A stretch of DNA of 12,467 bases from Pseudomonadota bacterium. GTDB lineage: Bacteria > Bdellovibrionota > Bacteriovoracia > Bacteriovoracales > Bacteriovoracaceae. Below, piece after piece: positions 6,284 to 12,467 of the stretch; the first letter of the stretch is position 1; each line of letters starts with the position of its first letter. The translations under genes were made by a program, and so were the position numbers. The stretch is from positions 1 to 12,467 of the forward strand of contig JAEYUK010000092.1 of the NCBI GenBank assembly GCA_023432655.1, read 5' to 3'. The notes under the pieces are model-generated. The model was not told the origin of the DNA. It saw only the letters and a program-made list of their open reading frames with translations, and ran no database searches.

Positions 6284-8101
6284 TTATTCTTGTGGCTGGG
6301 CGGAAGCAGGTCTTCGGTTATAGTCATGCGGCCGGTTATAATCAAGCTCTCTTGATATATCTTCTTTATAAGATGGACTCAATCCTTCAAATCGTTTCGC
6401 ATTGACCAGTAGTCGGTAACCATCAGTGAAATTATGGTGAGCCGTTCTCATCAAGAGCAAATAGTATTCTTCTTCAGTTAATGAACTTTCAAAGCGCCCA
6501 TAGTAAGCTTCGAAAAGTTTGTAATCCTTTAAGGAAGAGATGTAGGCGAGCGTTTTCCCCTTATCGGCTCCTCTCTCAAGGAAGAAGTCAATTAGCTGCG
6601 GATCTTTCTTTTTCACGATAAAATACATTAAGCTTTGCTGGACAATGAGTGGCTTAGAGTTAATATCCTTCACCAAATCATTGCGGGTTTTAATTTGCTC
6701 CGCAGATGAACGAGAAATAAAATCTATCTGTTCATAACCTTTTTTCACACTAAGAAAGCCCCAAACAAATGTCACCAACATGGCCGTAATCGTCGGGACA
6801 GTTACTTTCCAATGAAAAAAACCGCCTAACCAATGACGAATTTTTTGAGGGGTCGATACATAATAATTAAAAGGCAGTCCTGCCATCATTTTATGGGCAA
6901 GAAAATTCATCCGTGTCTCAAGTGTTGGATGAGTGGAGAAATTTTGGCGAATCCAGGAAACCAGCCTGTTTTCTTGGTTCTTTTTTTGAACCTGTCTCTT
7001 CAAGTACTCTGGTAGTTCTTCCGTGTTGGTTAACTTAACCAAAGCCGAGTTGAGGGCTTCATAACTTGCCCCTAACTCCATCACCGCATAGGCATCAGCT
7101 TCAAATTCATGGGACCTGATCGTATCAAAAAATAGTGAATAATTAAAAAAGATCCAGAACACGGTTACTAAAACCAACCAGGAACTTATGGCAGAAGAGT
7201 GTACAAAAGTATCTTCGCCCCAATAGAGGTGGCAAACACCGAGAACGAAGAACATTAAGAACATGATACCGAAGAATACCACGACGAAATTCTTCATGAG
7301 TTCGATCACTCTTTTATGAATATGCCGATTGGCAATGTGAGCGACTTCGTGAGCGATAACTGCATCGAATTCTTCCATCGTAAGTGTTTTTCTCAAACTT
7401 CGGCCGATAAACATTGTTTGATTGGAGAATCTAAGAAGTTTAAGTCCTACGACAAACGCATTTTTTATGTCCGTTTCTATCCAACGAACACGCATTTTAT
7501 TCATTTTAACTTGTTCTAATCTCTTATCAATGATGGCCAGGTACTCAGGTTCCGTTATTTCCCGATTCGGAATCAATCGAAGCATGAGGATCACAGAGCA
7601 GGCGATGGTTAAAACGGAAACAAAAATAATATTTAACAACATTCCTAAAAGCCACCAGTTCCCCCACTCTTCATAAACACTGTCTTGAAAAGCATAGTTA
7701 ATGAGAGAGTAAACTAAAATCGGAAGAAGGATGATGGCAAAGTTCACTCTTAGATCACGAATGAGGTGTGCCTTGAAAGCTTGGTAAAGACTTAGCTCCG
7801 TTTGTTTTTCAACATAACGAATGAATAATTTATAGAACCAGAAACCAACAAAGATGAGGGTAATGTAGATGGTGCCTAGTCCAAGGATTCCAATCTCGGC
7901 AGCCTGATCGGTAATGAGGTGGGCGACAATCATCGCCAGAAAACCTTCGAAGACAAAAATATAGAAATGATGACTTAAAATCATTTCCCGATGACCGGGG
8001 TTTTCAGCTTCGATCAATGAAGATAGGAAGGCGCTTCGTTCTTTGATGAACTTTATCCAATTGAAAACAATAGCAAGGACCATGAACAAGAAATAGAGCA
8101 T
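6284..8101 (-). CDS. Membrane-embedded M48-family zinc metalloprotease with extra C-terminal domain
   Basis: A 605-residue polytopic protein. Zinc motif HEVAH (251-255) is followed by the third-ligand motif SHEFEADAYA (Glu332) and STHPTLETRM (389-398), the order seen in HtpX/Ste24-type M48 peptidases. About five hydrophobic segments precede the zinc site (roughly 1-18, 43-62, 70-95, 119-137, 149-177), two lie between HEVAH and Glu332 (271-294, 305-325), and one follows (432-451). This is much longer than HtpX (about 290). After the last membrane segment comes a soluble region of about 150 residues; LMYFIVKKKDPQLIDFFLERGAD (split motif, 491-513) resembles one ankyrin-type repeat. The tail is rich in Pro, Arg and Gln. 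It likely degrades or clips membrane proteins in envelope quality control. SD GGAGAG lies about 10 bases before the ATG. The gene stands alone, convergent with the lipoprotein gene. Confidence 0.92.
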   Translation of the reverse strand: MLYFLFMVLAIVFNWIKFIKERSAFLSSLIEAENPGHREMILSHHFYIFVFEGFLAMIVAHLITDQAAEIGILGLGTIYITLIFVGFWFYKLFIRYVEKQTELSLYQAFKAHLIRDLRVNFAIILLPILVYSLINYAFQDSVYEEWGNWWLLGMLLNIIFVSVLTIACSVILMLRLIPNREITEPEYLAIIDKRLEQVKMNKMRVRWIETDIKNAFVVGLKLLRFSNQTMFIGRSLRKTLTMEEFDAVIAHEVAHIANRHIHKRVIELMKNFVVVFFGIMFLMFFVLGVCHLYWGEDTFVHSSAISSWLVLVTVFWIFFNYSLFFDTIRSHEFEADAYAVMELGASYEALNSALVKLTNTEELPEYLKRQVQKKNQENRLVSWIRQNFSTHPTLETRMNFLAHKMMAGLPFNYYVSTPQKIRHWLGGFFHWKVTVPTITAMLVTFVWGFLSVKKGYEQIDFISRSSAEQIKTRNDLVKDINSKPLIVQQSLMYFIVKKKDPQLIDFFLERGADKGKTLAYISSLKDYKLFEAYYGRFESSLTEEEYYLLLMRTAHHNFTDGYRLLVNAKRFEGLSPSYKEDISRELDYNRPHDYNRRPASAQPQE

Positions 8102-8229
8102 GCGCTTAACTCTCCAGTAAACTTATCGGAATTTGGGAGAGAAAAATAAGGGAAAAGACCCAAGTGGAGATTAATGCCTAAGTTAAGGAAAAATGATGGA
8201 GTACTTGATGTTTGCGGTCGGAATGAACT
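8102..8229. other. Intergenic region between the cysteine-rich gene and the M48 protease gene
   Basis: These 128 bases must contain the end of the polA transcript and the start of the M48 transcript, both on the minus strand. I find no convincing terminator hairpin and no clear promoter boxes, apart from pyrimidine-rich runs (minus strand CTTTTCCCTTATTTTTCTC). No open frame with a good ribosome site is seen. Read-through into the M48 gene is possible. Confidence 0.4.
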
Positions 8230-8640
8230 TTAAAAACACAATTCTTCGTGGCCAATCACCTGAATGGTGTCCGCCACATTACCTAGACCCAGCTTTCCTA
8301 GGCTCGCCTTGACTCTTACCGGATACTTCACCGTCGTTAGTCCTGTGCAGTTGTAGCCAAGGGCCTTCTCGTTAATTAACGTTTGTGTGTAGTTAGCGAG
8401 TAAAGCATTAAGCCTTGCCTGGGGCATGTCCTTTTCAAATTGCTCGAGACAAAGTTTCCGGCAAATCCTCTGATTCTTTCTCGAGTAAGAGCTAAATTCT
8501 TCGAGTTCATATGTTTTCAGAACAGTTTCTGGCATCTCATGGGACGCAGTCATTGGGGCATAAACCCGCACTTCGCAGTCACAACCAATAGCAAAAACTT
8601 CGGCACTCATAAGAAGGAGTCCGCATAAAAAAATCTTCAT
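8230..8640 (-). CDS. Cysteine-rich secreted protein of unknown function
   Basis: I do not recognise this 136-residue protein. MKIFLCGLLLMSAEVFA is a likely signal peptide. The mature chain has six cysteines: GCDCEV at its start, ICRKLC in the middle, YNCTG, and a final LCF two residues from the end. This suggests up to three disulfides in an oxidising compartment. The middle (about 45-90) is helical and charged; the C-terminal third (VKYPVRVKASLG, VADTIQVIGHEELCF) looks beta-stranded. It starts 26 bases after the polA stop and probably shares its transcript. No purine-rich Shine-Dalgarno is seen; instead a small hairpin abuts the start codon. After the gene there is no clear terminator in the 128 bases up to the M48 gene. 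The signal peptide, cysteine pattern and spacing make it a real gene. Confidence 0.84.
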   Translation of the reverse strand: MKIFLCGLLLMSAEVFAIGCDCEVRVYAPMTASHEMPETVLKTYELEEFSSYSRKNQRICRKLCLEQFEKDMPQARLNALLANYTQTLINEKALGYNCTGLTTVKYPVRVKASLGKLGLGNVADTIQVIGHEELCF

Positions 8641-8641
8641 A

Positions 8642-8654
8642 CCGATCTTATCGG
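8642..8654 (-). other. Hairpin directly before a start codon
   Basis: On the minus strand CCGAT-AAG-ATCGG ends one base before the ATG at 8640. With a flanking G-U pair the stem is 6 base pairs, closed by a tight 3-base loop. It occupies the place where a Shine-Dalgarno would lie. Translation of the cysteine-rich gene may depend on opening it, for instance by ribosomes leaving polA 26 bases upstream. Confidence 0.4.
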
Positions 8655-8666
8655 CAAAAGCTTTAA

Positions 8667-11291
8667 CTACTTAAGATCGTACCAGTTGGCCCCAGATCCC
8701 ATTTCAACCTTTAAAGGTACGCTCAGGGTAACCGCCCCTTCCATTTGTTCCTGAACCAGAACCTTCATTTCTTCCAGCTCTTCCGGTACAACATCGAAAA
8801 TGAGTTCATCGTGAACCTGTAGGATCATTTTGGTCTGGAGTTTTCGTTCCTTCAGAATCCGCTGGATGTTAATCATAGCGAGTTTAATAATATCGGCCGC
8901 TGTCCCTTGAATCGGGCTATTGATCGCAACTCGTTCTGCCATGGCCTTAACCTGGCGGTTCGTGGACTTGATATCCGGAAGATTTCTTTTCCTGCCAAAT
9001 AATGTTTCAGCGTACCCAGTCTCTTCAGCTTTTTCTTTCAAACCATCCAGAAAGCTTTTTACCCGGCTGAATTTTTGAAAATAATTAGTGATATATTTCT
9101 TAGCTTCGCCCTGGGAAATATGAAGAGTCTGAGAGAGACCAAAGCTAGTCTGTCCGTACATTAAACCAAAGTTAATGGCCTTAGCACTGTTTCTCATGTC
9201 TTTAGTGACTTGATCTAGTGGTATATCAAAAATTTCGGAAGCTGTCTGACGGTGAATGTCCCGATCGTTATGAAAAGCCTCGAGCATGTTCTTATCTTGA
9301 GAGAAATGCGCTAATAAGCGAAGTTCTACCTGGGAGTAATCCGCTGACAATAAAACTCTTCCCGGAGAAGCGATAAAGCCTTTTCTTAATTTTCTGCCAT
9401 TTTCCGTTCTTACCGGTATGTTCTGTAAATTGGGGTTGTCAGAAGAAAGCCTTCCTGTCGCAGCATTACTGGGTTGAAAGTGAGTATGAATTTTTCCCGT
9501 TTCAGGGCTAACCATAAGAGGCAGTGCTTTCACATAAGTTGAAAGAAGTTTTTCAATTTCTCTGTAGCGAAGAAGCAGTTCCGGAATGGGATTAAGCTTC
9601 ATAGCAGCTAACTCCCCTAACACCTCAGCATCCGTGGAATACCCAGTCTTAGTTTTACGAATGACCGGTAATTGCAACTTTTCAAAAAGAAGCTCACCTA
9701 CTTGTTTGGGTGACCTAAGATTAATTTTGTCGCCAGCCGCGGCGAGTACTTCTTTTTCAATCTCTTCAATTTGCGAAGAGAATTCATTCTCCAGTTGTTT
9801 ATAGAATGGGATATCGAGTGTGACGCCTTCAAGTTCCATCGCTGCCAGAACTTTTATGAGTGGGATATCCAGATCATCATAAGGTCTTTCCACATCAAGC
9901 TCTTTCATCTTAGCGCGGAGGATGGGATAAAGTTCCAGGATCGCCTCTGCTTTCTCACCCTGAAATTTCAACTCCTCCTCAGAAGCTCCACCGAAAAGAT
10001 CTGTCTGTCCTTTCACCGCAACCGGAAGTTTAAACCCCAGGTATTCTTCGACAATCGTACTCAGATCATGTCGGTACTCAGGGCTTAAAATAAAATGCGC
10101 TTGAGCAAGATCAAAGTACTTAAAGTCGGGCGAAACTTCAGCAACGTACGCTAATTGTAACAGAGGCTTCGATTGATAACAGACGACTAAAGGATTGGCC
10201 TCATGAAGAATATCAACCATTGTTTTAGCTTCTTCATTACTTAAAAGCAGATAGCCCACTTTTTTTTCCGTCGCGATCGCCATGCCACGCCAGCATTGAT
10301 GCTGATTCAATTCATCATCACAGACGTGAGTTATCGATATGACTTTTTCCCCCTGGATATTCTTTTTAAAATCATCCAAGGACCAGCTCTCAACGACTTT
10401 CTTTGCTGCTTTCTCAATTGTAACTTTGGGGGCCGTTTCAACAACCTTGAAGCTTTCAAGTTTCGCCAGCCAGGATCTAAAGCCTAATTTATTGAGGAAA
10501 TCTTCAACTTGAGTTGTAACCCTTAATTGATAAGAGGTATCAATTTGATTCAAATTAAGTTCGCAAAAAATTTCCACAAGCTTTTTTGACAGGGCGGCCA
10601 TATCACTTTTTTCCGCTAAAGCCGTTTGCGATCTTTTGTTTCTGATATTTGCTACGTTTTGCAGGATATTTTCCAGAGTTCCGAATTCTTCCAGAAGATT
10701 TTGAGCGCCCTTAGGACCTATTCCTGCGACACCGGGGATATTATCTGAGGTATCACCAACGAGAGATAAAAAATCCACTATCTGTTCCGGATAGACTCCC
10801 ATCTTGTCTTTAACATCCTCTCTACCGTAGGTCTTTTCTTTCATGGTATCGAGCATCTTGATCGGACCATCCACAAACTGCATCAGATCTTTATCCCCTG
10901 AGGCTATCAGGATTTCATCAAAGTCATTTTTCCACTGAACACAGGCTGAGCCAATAATGTCGTCAGCTTCGTAGTTGGGCATTTTAATTTCAGGTAGACC
11001 TAAAACTTTTATCAGCTCATCGACTAAAGGAAATTGAGGAATGAGTTCATCAGGTGGTTCCGAACGATTCGCTTTATATTCAGGATAGATATCCTTTCTA
11101 AAAGACCCCTCTTTGGTATCACGGGCCACCAGAATGTGTGTCGGCTTATATTTAAGAATCAAATTATGGATCATGGATAGAACCCCATAAACGGCATTTA
11201 CCGGAGTTCCATCTGGAGCATGAAGAGGCCGAATAGCAAAATAAGCACGAAAGATGTAATTCGAGATGTCGATGATAATTAATTTTTTCAT
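8667..11291 (-). CDS. polA: DNA polymerase I (5' nuclease and polymerase; proofreading domain degenerate)
   Basis: An 874-residue PolA, somewhat shorter than the E. coli enzyme (928). It fills gaps and removes RNA primers in replication and repair. The N-terminal flap nuclease (about 1-290) shows IDISNYIFRAYFA, SFRKDIYPEYKANR, NYEADDIIG, SGDKDLMQ and VGDTSDNIPGVAGIGPKGA. The middle domain keeps the fold (RHDLSTIVEEYLG) but has lost the DxE and later Asp residues of a 3'-5' exonuclease. The polymerase part has motif A SADYSQVELRLLAHF, motif B RNSAKAINFGLMYGQ and motif C QVHDELIFD (Asp828), all intact. AGGA lies 4 bases before the ATG and overlaps the stop of the RDD gene, 6 bases away, so the two are coupled. 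A cysteine-rich secreted protein gene follows in the same direction. Confidence 0.98.
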   Translation of the reverse strand: MKKLIIIDISNYIFRAYFAIRPLHAPDGTPVNAVYGVLSMIHNLILKYKPTHILVARDTKEGSFRKDIYPEYKANRSEPPDELIPQFPLVDELIKVLGLPEIKMPNYEADDIIGSACVQWKNDFDEILIASGDKDLMQFVDGPIKMLDTMKEKTYGREDVKDKMGVYPEQIVDFLSLVGDTSDNIPGVAGIGPKGAQNLLEEFGTLENILQNVANIRNKRSQTALAEKSDMAALSKKLVEIFCELNLNQIDTSYQLRVTTQVEDFLNKLGFRSWLAKLESFKVVETAPKVTIEKAAKKVVESWSLDDFKKNIQGEKVISITHVCDDELNQHQCWRGMAIATEKKVGYLLLSNEEAKTMVDILHEANPLVVCYQSKPLLQLAYVAEVSPDFKYFDLAQAHFILSPEYRHDLSTIVEEYLGFKLPVAVKGQTDLFGGASEEELKFQGEKAEAILELYPILRAKMKELDVERPYDDLDIPLIKVLAAMELEGVTLDIPFYKQLENEFSSQIEEIEKEVLAAAGDKINLRSPKQVGELLFEKLQLPVIRKTKTGYSTDAEVLGELAAMKLNPIPELLLRYREIEKLLSTYVKALPLMVSPETGKIHTHFQPSNAATGRLSSDNPNLQNIPVRTENGRKLRKGFIASPGRVLLSADYSQVELRLLAHFSQDKNMLEAFHNDRDIHRQTASEIFDIPLDQVTKDMRNSAKAINFGLMYGQTSFGLSQTLHISQGEAKKYITNYFQKFSRVKSFLDGLKEKAEETGYAETLFGRKRNLPDIKSTNRQVKAMAERVAINSPIQGTAADIIKLAMINIQRILKERKLQTKMILQVHDELIFDVVPEELEEMKVLVQEQMEGAVTLSVPLKVEMGSGANWYDLK

Positions 11292-11297
11292 TTTATC

Positions 11298-11843
11298 CTA
11301 TGGAAGTGGAACCGGAGGTGTCTCAAACCAATTAGGCTTAGTCTTACGTAAATCCAATCTGGTCCCATCGTTAGCAATAACTGTAGTGTCGGCCATAATA
11401 TCCCCTAGCCGGTGAGCAGTACTTCCCTTAAACAGCAAGTAAACTTCCATCATTGCCAGAGGTAAGGCAAAGACAGCTGAGAAAACCCATCCCCAAAAAG
11501 GGAACACTAAAAAAAACAAAGGTACGGTGAAAGGTAAATTACGAATGAAGGATTGAAAAGCAGAACAAGGAGTTCCATCGATTAAAGAAACAACGCCAAA
11601 TCCCATGAACCGCTTGCCAATACTTTGACCATCGTAAAGGGAATCAGAAATACAAAGGTATATAATCCCCAGGATAAGCCCCATGGGATAATAGAAAATG
11701 GCCCCCAGGATAACCAGGCCAAGATCGATACTTTTAGCAATAAGTCGTGACCATCGTGCCCTTTGCATGGGGCCTGACATAAGAGACTTTCTATTCATCC
11801 GGAATATTGTAGCTAAAAAATTGCAGGTTGAACGTATTTTCAT
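11298..11843 (-). CDS. RDD-family integral membrane protein
   Basis: Up to 181 residues. RARWSRLIAKSIDLGLVIL holds the R...R..A..D pattern that names the RDD family; YDGQSIGKRFMGFGVVSLIDG and HRLGDIMADTTVI are the other typical blocks. Two hydrophobic regions (about 34-66 and 105-138) probably make three to four membrane passes. Function in this family is mostly unknown; some members are linked to ion transport or stress. The N-terminus is uncertain: the ATG at 11843 has a weak GGA upstream, while MNRKSL (11798), MSGPM (11780) or MQRARW (11768) start closer to the conserved domain, and a TACAAT box at 11811-11806 would favour a downstream start. The C-terminal end is Pro-rich (NWFETPPVPLP). 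The gene lies 6 bases upstream of polA and is divergent from trxA. Confidence 0.88.
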   Translation of the reverse strand: MKIRSTCNFLATIFRMNRKSLMSGPMQRARWSRLIAKSIDLGLVILGAIFYYPMGLILGIIYLCISDSLYDGQSIGKRFMGFGVVSLIDGTPCSAFQSFIRNLPFTVPLFFLVFPFWGWVFSAVFALPLAMMEVYLLFKGSTAHRLGDIMADTTVIANDGTRLDLRKTKPNWFETPPVPLP

Positions 11844-11878
11844 TAATTCCGGAGTAGGTTTATCAAGCGTTCTTCTGC

Positions 11879-11884
11879 TATACT
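11879..11884 (+). promoter_or_regulatory. Extended -10 box of trxA promoter
   Basis: TGCTATACT at 11876-11884 is an extended -10 element (TGn plus five of six matches to TATAAT). The -35 region is poor, as is common with extended -10 promoters. It would give a leader of about 60 bases for trxA. A second, weaker pair is TTGTCT (11884-11889) and TAAAGT (11907-11912), 17 bases apart. Confidence 0.45.
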
Positions 11885-11951
11885 TGTCTCAAAGCTGAGC
11901 TTAAGTTAAAGTATGGCGTAGCCCCCAAGGCATGCCGCATAAGGAGAATTT

Positions 11952-12275
11952 ATGGCAAATCTAACAAGTGTAACTTCTGCTAATTTTGAACAAGAAGTTA
12001 TGAATTCTGACAAACCGGTGCTCGTTGATTTTTGGGCAGAATGGTGCGGTCCTTGTAAGGCCCTTTCCCCAGTTTTGGATGAAATCGCCACAGAAATGGC
12101 CGGGAAAGCAAATGTCGTTAAAGTAAACGTTGATCAGGCTTCTGATCTGGCCCAAAAATACGGAATTCGCGGTATCCCAACTTTGATTTTCTTCAAAAAC
12201 GGTGAAGTGAAATCAACATTAGTTGGTAACCAGCCGAAAGCTGAAATCGTAAAAAACATCAATTCACTATTATAA
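11952..12275 (+). CDS. trxA: Thioredoxin 1
   Basis: A 107-residue thioredoxin, exactly the usual size. It reduces disulfides in cytoplasmic proteins with electrons from NADPH through thioredoxin reductase. The redox site is WCGPC (Cys32 and Cys35) within FWAEWCGPCKALSPVLDE. The buried Asp26 (VLVDFW) and the cis-proline Pro76 (RGIPTLIFF) that shapes the substrate groove are present, as is FKNGEVKSTLVG near the end. No signal peptide is present, so it is cytoplasmic. The SD AAGGAG lies 5 bases before the ATG. It is divergent from the RDD-polA series and is followed by a UUCG-capped hairpin and then the gmhA-like gene, 37 bases further on. Confidence 0.98.
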   Translation: MANLTSVTSANFEQEVMNSDKPVLVDFWAEWCGPCKALSPVLDEIATEMAGKANVVKVNVDQASDLAQKYGIRGIPTLIFFKNGEVKSTLVGNQPKAEIVKNINSLL

Positions 12276-12282
12276 TTTTAGG

Positions 12283-12304
12283 TGGGCGGACTTCGGTTCG
12301 CCCA
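12283..12304 (+). other. UUCG-capped hairpin between trxA and the gmhA-like gene
   Basis: TGGGCGGAC pairs with GTTCGCCCA around the tetraloop TTCG (9 base pairs including one G-U; C(UUCG)G closing, very stable). It lies 7 bases after the trxA stop and 8 before the next ATG. No T-run follows (TAAACACTATG), so it is not a classical intrinsic terminator. It could be a weak terminator, an mRNA 3'-end stabiliser for trxA, or a structure affecting the next gene's ribosome site, where no Shine-Dalgarno is visible. Confidence 0.7.
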
Positions 12305-12312
12305 TAAACACT

Positions 12313-12467
12313 ATGAGTTTTATCCGTTCTTCCCTTCTTGAAGCCCAAACAACCCTGAATAAGTTCATTGAAGATGAACAAAACCTAAAACATATCGAAC
12401 AGGCCATTGGTCTTTTCGTTAACTCTTTTAGAAATAAAGGCCGGGTTTTTAGCTGTGGAAATGGTGG
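12313..12467 (+). CDS. gmhA: Sedoheptulose-7-phosphate isomerase (GmhA-like, SIS domain), N-terminal fragment
   Basis: Only the first 51 codons are in the window; the frame is open to the edge. The sequence begins MSFIRSSLLEAQTTLNKFI, continues with an amphipathic helix (HIEQAIGLFVNSFRNKG) and reaches RVFSCGNGG, the SIS-domain phosphate-sugar loop that in GmhA continues with Ser. This matches GmhA from its N-terminus (a helix, then the KVLSCGNGGS strand-loop of E. coli). GmhA converts sedoheptulose 7-phosphate to D-glycero-D-manno-heptose 7-phosphate, the first step of the LPS inner-core heptose pathway, in the cytoplasm. The related DnaA-binding protein DiaA shares the same motif and cannot be excluded from this fragment. 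No Shine-Dalgarno is evident; a stable hairpin lies 8 bases upstream. Confidence 0.75.
   Translation, partial: MSFIRSSLLEAQTTLNKFIEDEQNLKHIEQAIGLFVNSFRNKGRVFSCGNG

Noticed and set aside
6274..6288. AATAAT-CTT-ATTATT hairpin between the convergent lipoprotein and M48 genes, as a bidirectional terminator
   Set aside because: The stem is pure A/T, 6 base pairs, and overlaps both stop codons; too weak to call a terminator.

Overview
The window looks like chromosomal DNA of a moderately AT-rich Gram-negative bacterium. Several genes encode exported proteins with type I signal peptides or a lipoprotein signal. GroES/GroEL, PolA, TrxA and a GmhA-type heptose isomerase are all of ordinary bacterial type. 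The number of small, unrecognised exported proteins and the matrixin metalloprotease suggest a member of Bdellovibrionota (Bacteriovorax/Peredibacter-like). That placement is inference from style, not proven by any marker here. I see no insertion sequence, phage gene, tRNA, rRNA or CRISPR array.

Left part (1-3465, all minus strand): a tightly packed co-directional series. In order of transcription it encodes a small secreted protein with a possible NTR/TIMP-like fold (3312-3004), a matrixin-type zinc protease with a C-terminal membrane tail (2976-2245), a degenerate receiver-like protein (2227-1760), a helical protein of unknown role (1763-1281), a class I SAM methyltransferase with an apparent signal peptide (1284-613), and a secreted coiled-coil protein that runs off the window (571-1). 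Two junctions are ATGA stop/start overlaps and the others are 17-41 bases, so this is probably one operon. It is the most interesting part of the window.

Middle (3466-5600, minus): the groES-groEL operon. It has a good sigma-32-like heat-shock promoter, no CIRCE element, a short inverted repeat over the start region, A-tracts upstream, and a strong intrinsic terminator after groEL. Divergent from it on the plus strand is a small lipoprotein gene (5775-6278) with a clear -10 box. It converges on a large membrane-embedded M48 metalloprotease (8101-6284, minus) carrying an extra C-terminal domain.

Right part: on the minus strand, an RDD-family membrane protein, polA (5' nuclease plus polymerase, with the proofreading domain degenerate) and a cysteine-rich secreted protein lie in a row with gaps of 6 and 26 bases, probably one transcript. 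Divergent on the plus strand is trxA (thioredoxin 1), followed after a UUCG-capped hairpin by the first 51 codons of a GmhA-like sedoheptulose-7-phosphate isomerase that is cut by the window end.
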